This document shows positions 9,759 through 17,644 of a DNA stretch of 64,000 bases, piece by piece (positions within the stretch are counted from its first letter, which is position 1; each line of letters starts with the position of its first letter). A program made the translations under genes and the position numbers. Source of the stretch: Nostoc sp. NIES-4103 (GTDB taxonomy: Bacteria > Cyanobacteriota > Cyanobacteriia > Cyanobacteriales > Nostocaceae); assembly GCF_002368335.1 (NCBI RefSeq), contig NZ_AP018288.1:5041902-5105901 (forward strand), read 5' to 3'. The notes below the pieces were generated by a model that did not search any database, was not told the DNA's origin, and saw only the letters and a program-made list of their open reading frames with translations.

Positions 9759-9950
9759 CAGTGGAATAATTAATATTCTTGTACACGACAGTTGCACCTG
9801 GGAACAGGAATTTTCGAGTTATAAAGGCGATAGTTGAGGATCAGCCGCTCATACTAGTAGCTAGGATATTTTAGGAAAGCGATCGCACTCTAGCAAGTTT
9901 CAAAATTCTGTTGTACCAATACACTTTGAGAAGTACCGTCTTAGCATCGA

Positions 9951-10026
9951 TAGGGTGTGTTGTCGCCAAGCGCCGCACCACAAGTGATTTTCGGTGCGTT
10001 AGGACGAAAGTCCATAACACACCCTA
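9951..10026. repeat. 76-bp palindromic repeat with TAGGGTGTGTT ends
   Basis: The ends TAGGGTGTGTT and AACACACCCTA are perfect 11-bp inverted repeats. Inside is a second inverted pair (CGCACC / GGTGCG), so the whole element can fold into nested hairpins. It resembles dispersed palindromic repeats of cyanobacterial genomes and lies in a 550-base gap without any gene. Confidence 0.75.
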
Positions 10027-10118
10027 CCATTTAAAACAGGGCTGACGCAAAATTCTGAAAAAACAAACCACAAAGCACACAAAGAACACAAAGTAAGGGA
10101 TTTTTAATAAATAAATTA

Positions 10119-10191
10119 TTATCTTGTGGGATGGGTGTCCTCACCCGTCCCACTATTCAGGGCGGGCTTTCTGGCCTACCCCACAAGATAA
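10119..10191. repeat. MITE-like palindrome (TTATCTTGTGGG ends), copy 1
   Basis: Perfect 12-bp inverted ends (TTATCTTGTGGG / CCCACAAGATAA) bound a 73-bp element with GGGATGGGTGTCC and GGGCGGGC segments inside. A relative with CTCTTGTGGGATGGGC at one end and CCCACAAGAG at the other lies at about 59790-59850. Confidence 0.75.
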
Positions 10192-10253
10192 TTTGAGATA
10201 TCTTCATATTTACTCAACTACAATACAAGTGTCCATTAGTGAGTTGTTAGTTG

Positions 10254-10306
10254 TCAGCTATCACTCATCAGTCATCAGCCATCAGTCATCAATCATCAGT
10301 CATCAT
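10254..10306 (+). repeat. TCATCAG heptamer repeat in front of the ureohydrolase
   Basis: Seven or so TCATCAG/CCATCAG/AATCATC units precede the ureohydrolase start. The repeat is open in the gene's frame, which creates a spurious 19-residue extension, so the true start is placed after it at 10308. Confidence 0.75.
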
Positions 10307-10307
10307 A

Positions 10308-11363
10308 ATGATTAATCAACTCGAAAACTATAATCCCAGCGACGTAGGTGAAATTAATGGTAACCTCTTGGGTTTACCGTTTGATTACGAGTCTGCAAAC
10401 TTGATTGTTTTTGCCGTACCGTGGGAAGTCACCGTTTCCTACGGCGCAGGTACAGCCAACGGCCCACAGAGGATTCTCGATGCTTCAACTCAACTAGATT
10501 TATTCGATTTTGATCACCCTGATGGATGGAAACAAGGAATTTTTCTACAGGAAATTCCCCAAGATATTTTAGAGAAAAACACATACTACCGCACCTTGGC
10601 AGCAAAAATTATTGAACGATTAGCGCAAGGCAAACCACTTACAGAAACGCCAGATTTAACACCTGTCCTCACAGAAATTAATCAGGTTTGTCAACAGGTG
10701 AATCAATGGCTGTTTGTACAGTGTCAGGAAGCAATTAACAAAGGTAAGCGAGTCGCAGTCATCGGTGGAGATCACAGTTCACCGTTGGGTTATTTTCAAG
10801 CATTAGCAGCTAAATATTCCAATTACGGCATTTTGCACATTGACGCACATGCTGATTTACGCGACGCCTATGAAGGATTTGAATTTTCTCATGCGTCTAT
10901 TATGTTCAATGCAATGAAAATACCGCAAATTTCTAAGTTAGTACAAGTGGGTTTGCGTGATATCTCTCACTACGAAGTACAAATGATTAACGAATCTAAT
11001 AATCGCATTGTCGCTTATTACGATACAGCTATTAAACAAAAGCTTTATTCCGGAACAACTTGGCTTGATTTATGCCGAGAAATTATTAATCATTTACCTG
11101 AATACGTTCATATTAGCTTTGATGTGGATGGACTCGATCCAAAACTTTGTCCGAGTACAGGTACTCCTGTTCCCGGCGGACTGGAATTAGAGCAAACTTT
11201 TTGTTTGTTCCGAGAAGTGGTGAATAGTGGTAGAAAAATTATTGGCTTTGACCTTTGCGAAGTCGGTGATAGTGAGTGGGATGGTAATGTAGGTGCGCGT
11301 ATCGTTTACAAACTGGCGAATTTGATGGATTTATCTCATTTGAAAGTGCTGAGTGCTGAGTAA
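10308..11363 (+). CDS. Agmatinase / arginase-family ureohydrolase
   Basis: This 351-residue binuclear manganese (or nickel) hydrolase cleaves a guanidino group to release urea. Metal-binding motifs are all present: GGDHSS (about 154), HIDAHADLRD (about 182) and SFDVDGLDP (about 272), followed by TGTPVPGGLE. The N-terminal ~110 residues are longer than in classical agmatinases, as in the cyanobacterial agmatinase/guanidinase-like group. Cyanobacterial relatives are split between agmatine, arginine and guanidine hydrolases, so the substrate and the symbol speB are left open. The start is ATG 10308, because the upstream in-frame codons are heptamer repeat. It converges on the PrmA-like gene across a 160-base repeat tract. 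Confidence 0.88.
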   Translation: MINQLENYNPSDVGEINGNLLGLPFDYESANLIVFAVPWEVTVSYGAGTANGPQRILDASTQLDLFDFDHPDGWKQGIFLQEIPQDILEKNTYYRTLAAKIIERLAQGKPLTETPDLTPVLTEINQVCQQVNQWLFVQCQEAINKGKRVAVIGGDHSSPLGYFQALAAKYSNYGILHIDAHADLRDAYEGFEFSHASIMFNAMKIPQISKLVQVGLRDISHYEVQMINESNNRIVAYYDTAIKQKLYSGTTWLDLCREIINHLPEYVHISFDVDGLDPKLCPSTGTPVPGGLELEQTFCLFREVVNSGRKIIGFDLCEVGDSEWDGNVGARIVYKLANLMDLSHLKVLSAE

Positions 11364-11413
11364 GGGAGCAGGGGTGATGGGGCGATGGGGAGCAGGGGTG
11401 ATGGGGAGAACTC

Positions 11414-11525
11414 CTGACAAATGACAAATGACAAATGACAAATGACAAATGACAAATGACAACTGACAAATGACAAATGACAAATGACAAATGACAAATG
11501 ACAACTGACAACTGACAACTAACAA
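11414..11525. repeat. Perfect heptamer array (ATGACAA / CTGACAA), 15-16 units
   Basis: Fifteen consecutive 7-base units of the form [A/C]TGACAA run from 11414 to 11518, followed by a CTAACAA variant. It is the longest clean short tandem repeat in the window. It sits exactly between two convergent genes and can be read open on the minus strand only as meaningless heptapeptide repeats. Confidence 0.92.
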
Positions 11526-12503
11526 CTAACTCCCAAGCCGATAAGCAAGTGCGACCCATTCGTTTAATCTTTCAGAATCGATGACCTCAAAACCTGCTGC
11601 TGTTAAGGCTGTCACAACATCTTCCTCGTGATCTGTGGTAAAACCAGCTGTAATTAGTAGTCTAGGATTTGCGTGAGTTTGACGAAGCGATCGCTGATAA
11701 TCTCCAGCAAGGGCAATATGTACCCGTGCTAGGATATTGGCAACTATTAGGTCAAATGTCTGTTGTGGCTCGATTTTGGATACATTGTTGATTGTTTCTC
11801 CACCCATCCAATGTCCCATATCGCTACCAGATCCTAGGCTTCCTTGTATAACTGTCACCTGCTGTTCAACGTCGTTACAATGTATAGCATCTTGAGTGGC
11901 TTGTACGGCAATGATGTCGTTGTCTAATGCTAAAACTGTTGCACCAAGTTTTGCCATTGCAACGCTCAAAATACCTGAACCCGAACCCAAATCAAGGACA
12001 TGCATCTGAGGAACGATGTACCGCTCAAGTAGTTTTAGGGCGAGAATAGTTGCAGGATGCAGACCACTACCAAAGGCGAGGGTAGTCTTTAGTTTCAATA
12101 TTATTTCGTCTGTTGTTTCAGATTCATCACCTCCATCAGGAGGAACTACAATAAATTTTTTCCCAATGCGATGCACAAGAGGTTTAGGCTTGTCTACGCC
12201 TGTGAATTTTTCCTCAACTACAGCTGTTTCAACGGCTGTTGCAATTCCTGTACGGTGCAGTGGGGAAAGCAAATTGACAATTTTTTCCCTACGTACCCTT
12301 GAATGGACATCGTAAGGTAAATACAAACGAATGGTAAACGACCAATGAGAGTCTACTGCATCTGGTTCGGTTTGGTCGCTTGGGTGCTGTTCGTCATATT
12401 CTGTGATGTGAACATCATTCATATCGATGTTTTCCGCAAGCAGCGTACAAACCCAATCAACCGCTTCATGTGTTGTATCAAGGCTCAATTCCATTAACGG
12501 CAT
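11526..12503 (-). CDS. PrmA-like (ribosomal protein L11 type) methyltransferase
   Basis: This 325-residue S-adenosylmethionine methyltransferase shows the PrmA order of motifs. They are AFGSGLHPATILALKLLE (substrate/SAM loop), DLGSGSGILSVAMAKLGA (motif I), LALDNDIIAVQA (acidic motif II) and FDLIVANILARVH (the N[I/L]L-type catalytic loop). The first ~115 residues are acidic and resemble the PrmA substrate-recognition domain only loosely. An insertion around DMGHWMGGETINNVSKIEPQQ separates motif III from the VANIL loop. I infer protein-lysine or N-terminal methylation, but a paralogue with another substrate is possible. ATG 12503 is chosen over an ATG at 12536 because AAGGA lies eight bases upstream. 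Confidence 0.78.
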   Translation of the reverse strand: MPLMELSLDTTHEAVDWVCTLLAENIDMNDVHITEYDEQHPSDQTEPDAVDSHWSFTIRLYLPYDVHSRVRREKIVNLLSPLHRTGIATAVETAVVEEKFTGVDKPKPLVHRIGKKFIVVPPDGGDESETTDEIILKLKTTLAFGSGLHPATILALKLLERYIVPQMHVLDLGSGSGILSVAMAKLGATVLALDNDIIAVQATQDAIHCNDVEQQVTVIQGSLGSGSDMGHWMGGETINNVSKIEPQQTFDLIVANILARVHIALAGDYQRSLRQTHANPRLLITAGFTTDHEEDVVTALTAAGFEVIDSERLNEWVALAYRLGS

Positions 12504-12617
12504 GTTCTTTTCCTTTTGTAGCTGCATTGCTGTCAACAGTCATCATTCATCGATCATCTTTCAACAATTTCAACCGCAATAACTTATTTCTTAGAGTTCC
12601 CTTGCAGTCCCTTATTT

Positions 12618-12869
12618 TAACGTGAGTTCGATGAACCTCTCCCCAACCCCTCTGTCTTGAAAAGTTCTGATGGTCGGAAGCCTCCGCTCAGACTTTTCGC
12701 TCCGACGCGGAGAGGGGCTTTGAAATCCTTGATAAAGAACGAAAAACTAAGGTTTTTAAGCCTCTGACGCCACTTGCTACAACGGGGGGAACCCCCGCAA
12801 CGCAGTGGCTCCTCCTTTTAGGGGAGAGGTTTACCAGAGGGGTCTTTTAAATCTGTCGAACTCACGTTA
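12618..12869. mobile_element. MITE-like element with TAACGTGAGTTCGA ends
   Basis: Perfect 14-bp terminal inverted repeats TAACGTGAGTTCGA (12618-12631) and TCGAACTCACGTTA (12856-12869) bound a 252-bp stretch with no coding capacity. Further inside, CCTCTCCCC / GGGGAGAGG also pair. The TA at each outer edge could be a target duplication. The right end is two bases from the stop codon of the beta-lactamase gene, so the insertion trims that gene's 3' flank. A copy of the 49-bp palindromic repeat is nested within. Confidence 0.85.
12653..12701 (-). repeat. 49-bp palindromic repeat, copy B
   Basis: On the minus strand this closely matches copy A at 2213-2261, from AGCGAAAAGTC through to ACTTTTCAAGACA, with a handful of changes in the inner stem. 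It is nested in the MITE-like element 12618-12869. Confidence 0.7.
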
Positions 12870-12871
12870 TT

Positions 12872-13729
12872 TTACAGCAATCCTAAAGCTTTGAAACTGC
12901 GGCGAGTAATTTCAATTCGAGCAGGAGCATCATCAGCATTACGCAAATCAATATTTGTAGCGAAGAAATATACATTATTTTTTTGTTCTAAATATCCCAC
13001 AAACCAACCAATGTTAGGATTAACACTATTTGCCCAACCTGTTTTTCCTCGCAGTACATAGTTTGGGGTACTTTCAAAGACCATAATATCTTTAACTAAA
13101 TCAAAAGTATGTTGGGAAAAAGGTAAATCTTGGCGATAGAGACGTTGCAGAAACTCAATTTGTTGTCTGGGTGTAATTCGCAGCGGCCCTTCTAACCAAA
13201 ATCGATCAATCTGTTCAGGTGTACCAATTTGACGGTTTCCATAGCCGACTTGATTGATGAATTTCTGCATCCGTTCATGACCAATTTTTCTCGCCAATAC
13301 TTGATAAAACCATACTGTGGAATTTTTGAAAGCTTGGCGAATATTCGTGTCTTGGTTCCAAGCAGGTATTTGGCGTTGAATACCGTCCCAAGTCAATACA
13401 GCTACGTCATTTGGAATTACGCCAGTCTCTAAGGCTACCAGAGAGTTAAAAATTTTGAAAGTTGAAGCGGGAAAGAATGCTTGCAAGTTGCGAGCAGCGT
13501 TGTGTTCGTAGAACTTTTTGTTGTTTTGGTCGTAAACTAGAATTGAACCTTCTATACCTAGTTCTTTAAATGAGCGCCCAAGGTCAACACCTTGAGCAGG
13601 AGGGATTGCAGAAACAAGCGAGGATGTGTCAATTGCTTGAGATTGTGCAGACATACCTCGGAAACTGCCAATGTTAACAAGTGTAAGCAGGATGCAAGTT
13701 GCGATCGCTACAGTCAAAAATTTCCTCAT
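12872..13729 (-). CDS. Class D beta-lactamase-like penicillin-binding hydrolase
   Basis: This 285-residue exported protein has an N-terminal signal segment (about 1-32). All class D (OXA) landmarks are in order: Ser89-Thr-Phe-Lys92 (nucleophile and carbamylatable lysine), Ser137-Thr-Val139, Tyr163-Gly-Asn165, Trp178 and Lys229-Thr-Gly231. The length fits OXA enzymes, and the C-terminus GWFVGYLEQKNNVYFFATN is typical. It would hydrolyse beta-lactams in the periplasm; a BlaR-like sensor is excluded because no membrane transducer is attached. It is a chromosomal, apparently stand-alone gene with a MITE-like element abutting its stop codon. Confidence 0.93.
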   Translation of the reverse strand: MRKFLTVAIATCILLTLVNIGSFRGMSAQSQAIDTSSLVSAIPPAQGVDLGRSFKELGIEGSILVYDQNNKKFYEHNAARNLQAFFPASTFKIFNSLVALETGVIPNDVAVLTWDGIQRQIPAWNQDTNIRQAFKNSTVWFYQVLARKIGHERMQKFINQVGYGNRQIGTPEQIDRFWLEGPLRITPRQQIEFLQRLYRQDLPFSQHTFDLVKDIMVFESTPNYVLRGKTGWANSVNPNIGWFVGYLEQKNNVYFFATNIDLRNADDAPARIEITRRSFKALGLL

Positions 13730-13878
13730 GAGAAAATAATATAATAAAGTGTGTAAACACTTTATCAGACTAGGTTTGAGCCAAGATAAATTACTCTACC
13801 ATTCCTTAAAAAATATTTTCAATCCAAAATTCAAATTGAATTTGACAGTAGTAAGAACTATATCGAACAGTTAATTTG

Positions 13879-14790
13879 ATGTTTACAATTCCAGTAATTG
13901 ATTTAGTCGGCTTCACTAATGGTGATCAAAGAACTCGGCAAACTATAGTCAAACAAATTTATCAAGCTTGTCATGAAATTGGCTTCATGTACTTGCAAAA
14001 TCCAGGAATCTCAAGAGACTTGGTTCAGCAAGTATTCACCCAAAGTAAATCTTTCTTTAATTTACCTTTAGCAGTTAAACAGCAACTTGCTTGGAGTAAT
14101 GAATTCAACAACACAGGTTATGTTGGTATTGAAAGAGAACGTCTAGACCCCAACAAACCAGGCGACTTAAAAGAAGCATTTAATTTAGGCAAAGCCGAAT
14201 TAGTTTCTCGCCAGGTATCTTCCATTTCTCCAGCCAAAGACCCTGCAATTATAGCTTTCTATGAAGGTTGCACAGAAATTGCTAACACAGTTTTGCAAGC
14301 ATTTGCTTTGGCGTTGGAATTGCCAGAAGATTTTTTTACTATACGACATAATCAACAACAGCATACCTTGCGATTGCTCCACTATCCACCATTAAAGATA
14401 CCAGCTAAACCCGAACAAGTGCGTGCAGGTGAACATTCTGATTATGGGAGTATTACTTTACTTTTCCAAGATCAAATCGGAGGTTTGGAAGTGCAAACAA
14501 CTTCAGGAGAGTGGATTGCAGCCCCTTCAATTCCTGATACAGTAGTGGTCAACACTGGCGATTTAATGCAACGCTGGACAAATCATATCTTTTGCTCAAC
14601 TAAACATCGAGTGATTATTCCCAATGACAACAGGGTGAAACAGTCCCGATATTCTATTGCTTTTTTCTGTCATCCTAATGATGATACAGAAATTGCTTGT
14701 TTGGATTCTCAAAAAGACCAGTCTATTTATCCACCCATCCTTGCAAAAGAATATCTTTTACAACGGTTACAAGCAACTTATGGAACTTAA
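13879..14790 (+). CDS. 2-oxoglutarate/Fe(II)-dependent oxygenase (IPNS-like)
   Basis: This 303-residue protein of the isopenicillin N synthase/ACC oxidase-like family opens with the conserved IPVIDL. The iron ligands are His and Asp in GEHSDYGSITLL (about 186 and 188) and a distal His in CSTKHRVIIP (about 243). The 2-oxoglutarate-binding Arg-x-Ser is QSRYS (about 257-259). Such enzymes hydroxylate or desaturate small molecules; the substrate is unknown. ATG 13879 is used; a TTG directly before it is in frame but adds nothing. It stands alone, between the divergent beta-lactamase and a convergent membrane-protein gene. Confidence 0.9.
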   Translation: MFTIPVIDLVGFTNGDQRTRQTIVKQIYQACHEIGFMYLQNPGISRDLVQQVFTQSKSFFNLPLAVKQQLAWSNEFNNTGYVGIERERLDPNKPGDLKEAFNLGKAELVSRQVSSISPAKDPAIIAFYEGCTEIANTVLQAFALALELPEDFFTIRHNQQQHTLRLLHYPPLKIPAKPEQVRAGEHSDYGSITLLFQDQIGGLEVQTTSGEWIAAPSIPDTVVVNTGDLMQRWTNHIFCSTKHRVIIPNDNRVKQSRYSIAFFCHPNDDTEIACLDSQKDQSIYPPILAKEYLLQRLQATYGT

Positions 14791-14893
14791 TACTATTTTC
14801 GACTTTGGATTGTCAATCGCCTTCTGTGTCTAGATTTTGTGAAGTATCTGTTGCAAACATTTTTTAAATTGGTATATAGCCATTTTCAATCCG

Positions 14894-15019
14894 GTGAGGT
14901 ACAGGTATGCAAATAGACCTAACCCCCTAACCCCCTTCCCGAAGCGGGAAGGGGGAACAATTCAAAGCCTCTCTCCTTTTAGGAGAGAGGTTTGGAGAGA
15001 GGTCAAAATTGTACCTCAC
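14894..15019. mobile_element. MITE-like element with GTGAGGTACA ends
   Basis: Perfect 10-bp inverted ends GTGAGGTACA (14894-14903) and TGTACCTCAC (15010-15019) continue outward as an imperfect match (TATAGCCATTTTCAA versus the complement of TTGAGAACCGCTATA). The true element is therefore about 30 bases longer on each side. The interior has two hairpins, CCCTTCCCG-AAG-CGGGAAGGG and a CCTCTCTCC / GGAGAGAGG pair. It has no coding content and ends beside the stop codon at 15045. Confidence 0.85.
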
Positions 15020-15044
15020 TAGTTTGAGAACCGCTATAAATTAG

Positions 15045-15818
15045 CTACCTGCTGAATTTAATTTCTGAGAAATTTATATCGATTGTATCTGAAGTAATTA
15101 AGTCTGCTGCTTCTTGTAAAAGCTCTTTTTGTTCCTGTTGAATGTCTGCTAAACGACTAGAAATTTCTGCTAATCTTTGCTGCTTATTTTGAGAAAGTGT
15201 TTGAGAGTCTGTAGGTAGAAAAAGTGGTGTATCATCAGTTTGTTTAGCAACTGTTATTTTTTGAATCACTAAACTGCTAACTTTGGTCAAGGATAAAAAG
15301 CTAATTTTGATCAAACTGGAAATTATTTTGAACGGTAATTGTAATATTGACCAACTTGCTGTTTCAATCAAGCGAATAATTGCTTTAATGATACTCCAGA
15401 TTAGAGCTATACCAAAAAGCAAAATTATTAAACTAATAATTGGATGATTAACTGCCCAATTTAGTATTTGAATCAGTCGCAACAATGTGGGATGTTGTAT
15501 TAGCCAATCATTCACAGAGTCAGTGATGACTTTGCCAACACCAAGAGCGATCGCATCTTGAACTGCTGTCGATGTTGTATTCTTGACTTGTTCGGCTGTT
15601 TGCCAACTTTGTTCTAGAGAACCTTTAGCTTGCTCAAGAGAAGTCGTAACTGTATCAATTGCTTGATTAGTCGTTTGCGTAGCGTTTGTCTTTAAAGACT
15701 CTCCAACTTGCTGTGCTGAGTTGCTAAAAGAGTTAACGCCTTCACCAACAAAATTTTTGAAGTTTTGCAAGCTTTGCAAAACTCCTTCAGGCAAATGTAT
15801 GTCTACTTGAGATGCCAT
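15045..15818 (-). CDS. Hypothetical membrane protein coupled to the P450
   Basis: I do not recognise the family. The 257 residues have an amphipathic, Gln/Thr/Ser-rich N-terminal half (VGESLKTNATQTTNQAIDT, likely helical). Two hydrophobic stretches follow at about 130-150 and 160-195 (NHPIISLIILLFGIALIWSI, then PFKIISSLIKISFL). A C-terminal coiled coil is rich in Gln and Glu (RLAEISSRLADIQQEQKELL). In frame, a GTG at 15830 overlaps the P450 stop as GTGA. I prefer ATG 15818 as start. Either way translation is coupled to the P450, so a membrane role linked to that enzyme is plausible but unproven. Confidence 0.7.
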   Translation of the reverse strand: MASQVDIHLPEGVLQSLQNFKNFVGEGVNSFSNSAQQVGESLKTNATQTTNQAIDTVTTSLEQAKGSLEQSWQTAEQVKNTTSTAVQDAIALGVGKVITDSVNDWLIQHPTLLRLIQILNWAVNHPIISLIILLFGIALIWSIIKAIIRLIETASWSILQLPFKIISSLIKISFLSLTKVSSLVIQKITVAKQTDDTPLFLPTDSQTLSQNKQQRLAEISSRLADIQQEQKELLQEAADLITSDTIDINFSEIKFSR

Positions 15819-15826
15819 AGAATATT

Positions 15827-17143
15827 TCACCGAGGCTGAAATCGAACTCGCAACCCATCTTTAGGGTGATTCATGGGCAGTCGCGCTACATCTAAACTTT
15901 GATTAGGCAATATGTCCCAATGATAGCCACGTAGAAGATGGGCAAGAACAATCTTCATTTCCATTTTGGCAAAGGCTATGCCTATACAGATGCGTGGGCC
16001 ACCGCCAAAACCAATTAAACTAAAAGGATATTGTTTGTTTTCTTGACGCTGGGGGCTGAAACGGTCTGGATCAAAACGTTCTGGTTGAGGGTAAATTTCC
16101 TCTAGGTGGTGAGTTACGGTTATTGAATAAAGCAATTGCCAACCAGCTGGAACATAAAAACCATTATATTCAAACTCTTTGACAACACCACGGAACCCCC
16201 CATTAACAGGCGGATGAAGTCTCTCAACTTCCGAGAAAATTTGGTCTAAATAAGGCATTTGACTTAATTGTTCTAAGTCTAAACTACCTTTACTAGCAAG
16301 TTGTAGTTGTTCTTGTCTAGCACGTTGCAAAATTTCTGGATTCCTAGCCAATTCTACACATATCCAAGTCAGCATGGAAGTTGTAGTTTCATGTCCTGCA
16401 AAGACTAACAGTAATGCTTGGGCAATCAGTTCTTTCTCAGTGAAGCTGTTACCATCTTCATCTTTAGCTTGTATTAACAAACTCAGAGCATCTTGGGTAG
16501 GATGTTGCTGACGTTCTCTAACAACTTTGGCAATATATTCTAGAATCTGATTGCGAGCTGCTATAGCTTTACCCAGTGTAGTAAATGGTAAAGGTAGTGG
16601 ATTAATCGCAAAAAAACCATTTGTTAATTGTTTAAATAACTGACTAAATCGCTGATTCTCAGAGCCAGCATTAGTACCTATCAATAACTGACTAGCAATA
16701 TCAAATGTTAGTTGTTTAAATTCGTCCATCCAGGTAAATTCTTGTTTCTCCTCCCATTTTTTTAAATAACTAAGTGTGATATCCTCCATTTTGCTTACAT
16801 AATTTGCCAATACTGGCCCATGTAGCGCTGGCATCATTAGGCGACGGTTTTTACGGTGTTCCTCTCCATCTTGCAGAAACAGAGATTCACCTAACAAGGT
16901 TTTGAAATTCTTCGGCCATCCCTCACGCCAAGAAAAATACTCCATATGCTTAGCAAGCACAAATTCAACGGCTTCTGGCCCTGCTATCACTACAGTTGGT
17001 CTGCCAAAAAGATTGGTTTTGGAGATGGGCCCATATTGCTGATAGCGCTTGTTAACAAAGTCGTAAGGCTCAGTAATAAAGCCAAGTGTCTCACCTAAAA
17101 CAGGTAGACCAAAATTTCCTGGTGGTAATTGCTTTTTGTTCAT
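15827..17143 (-). CDS. Cytochrome P450, CYP120-like
   Basis: This 438-residue haem mono-oxygenase begins LPPGNFGLPVLGETLGF. The I-helix is FAGHETTTS (about 248-256), the K-helix ExxR is Glu305-Val-Glu-Arg308, and the haem loop FGGGPRICIG holds axial Cys386. The sequence is close in feel to cyanobacterial CYP120 enzymes, for which retinoid hydroxylation has been described in Synechocystis. No ferredoxin or reductase gene is adjacent, so electrons would come from the general ferredoxin pool. A flavin amine oxidase lies divergently upstream across a 500-base gap containing a MITE-like element. Confidence 0.93.
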   Translation of the reverse strand: MNKKQLPPGNFGLPVLGETLGFITEPYDFVNKRYQQYGPISKTNLFGRPTVVIAGPEAVEFVLAKHMEYFSWREGWPKNFKTLLGESLFLQDGEEHRKNRRLMMPALHGPVLANYVSKMEDITLSYLKKWEEKQEFTWMDEFKQLTFDIASQLLIGTNAGSENQRFSQLFKQLTNGFFAINPLPLPFTTLGKAIAARNQILEYIAKVVRERQQHPTQDALSLLIQAKDEDGNSFTEKELIAQALLLVFAGHETTTSMLTWICVELARNPEILQRARQEQLQLASKGSLDLEQLSQMPYLDQIFSEVERLHPPVNGGFRGVVKEFEYNGFYVPAGWQLLYSITVTHHLEEIYPQPERFDPDRFSPQRQENKQYPFSLIGFGGGPRICIGIAFAKMEMKIVLAHLLRGYHWDILPNQSLDVARLPMNHPKDGLRVRFQPR

Positions 17144-17261
17144 ATGTTAATTGAATTAGTTTGTCACAAAAAATAATATCAAGTTCGGTTAATTAGTTAT
17201 AGTTCCCACAATCATTGCACCCCACTCCTAACCACTTCCACCCCCCTTTCATCCCTCACAA

Positions 17262-17487
17262 GTGTAGGTTTTTTACATGGGTATGAGTCCATACTTGCTT
17301 ATCAGCCTTTTGAACCCACTCAAAACTTCAAGATTCAATTTTCTAATTGCTGGAACACTTGAGTCATCGTTTCACAACTCGGTGAAAAATTATGGATTCA
17401 TACACAACCGAGAAAAATGAGATTCATAATCCTACATGTTGACCACGTAATCATCAGGGTTTTAGCCTTCGTGTAAAAAACCTACAC
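17262..17487. mobile_element. MITE-like element with GTGTAGGTTTTTTACA ends
   Basis: Perfect 16-bp inverted repeats GTGTAGGTTTTTTACA (17262-17277) and TGTAAAAAACCTACAC (17472-17487) bound 194 bases without an open frame. It sits in the shared upstream region of the divergent P450 and amine oxidase genes. C-rich (17211-17255) and G-rich (17505-17553) flanks may be outer parts of the same palindrome. Confidence 0.75.
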
Positions 17488-17644
17488 CTGTCATGCCTTA
17501 CCAAGGAGGGGACAGAGGGGGGTAAGCGTAGCTTTGGTGGGGTGGGGTTCTTTGGTTTTAATAAGCAATCAAGCGGACATAATAGAATTCAGTTTAAGAT
17601 GAATTAATAATATTTGAAAGTTATCAACAATAGAGGTGTCCTCA

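Noticed and set aside
10124..10315. 63-codon plus-strand frame beginning MWDGCPHPSHYSGRAFWP
   Set aside because: Encoded by the MITE-like palindrome (10119-10191) and the following TCATCAG heptamers.
11239..11559. Open frames of 60-106 codons on the minus strand rich in FVICHLS repeats
   Set aside because: They are translations of the 7-bp [A/C]TGACAA array (11414-11525); a heptamer repeat gives an open frame in every phase. No ribosome binding site or homology is visible.
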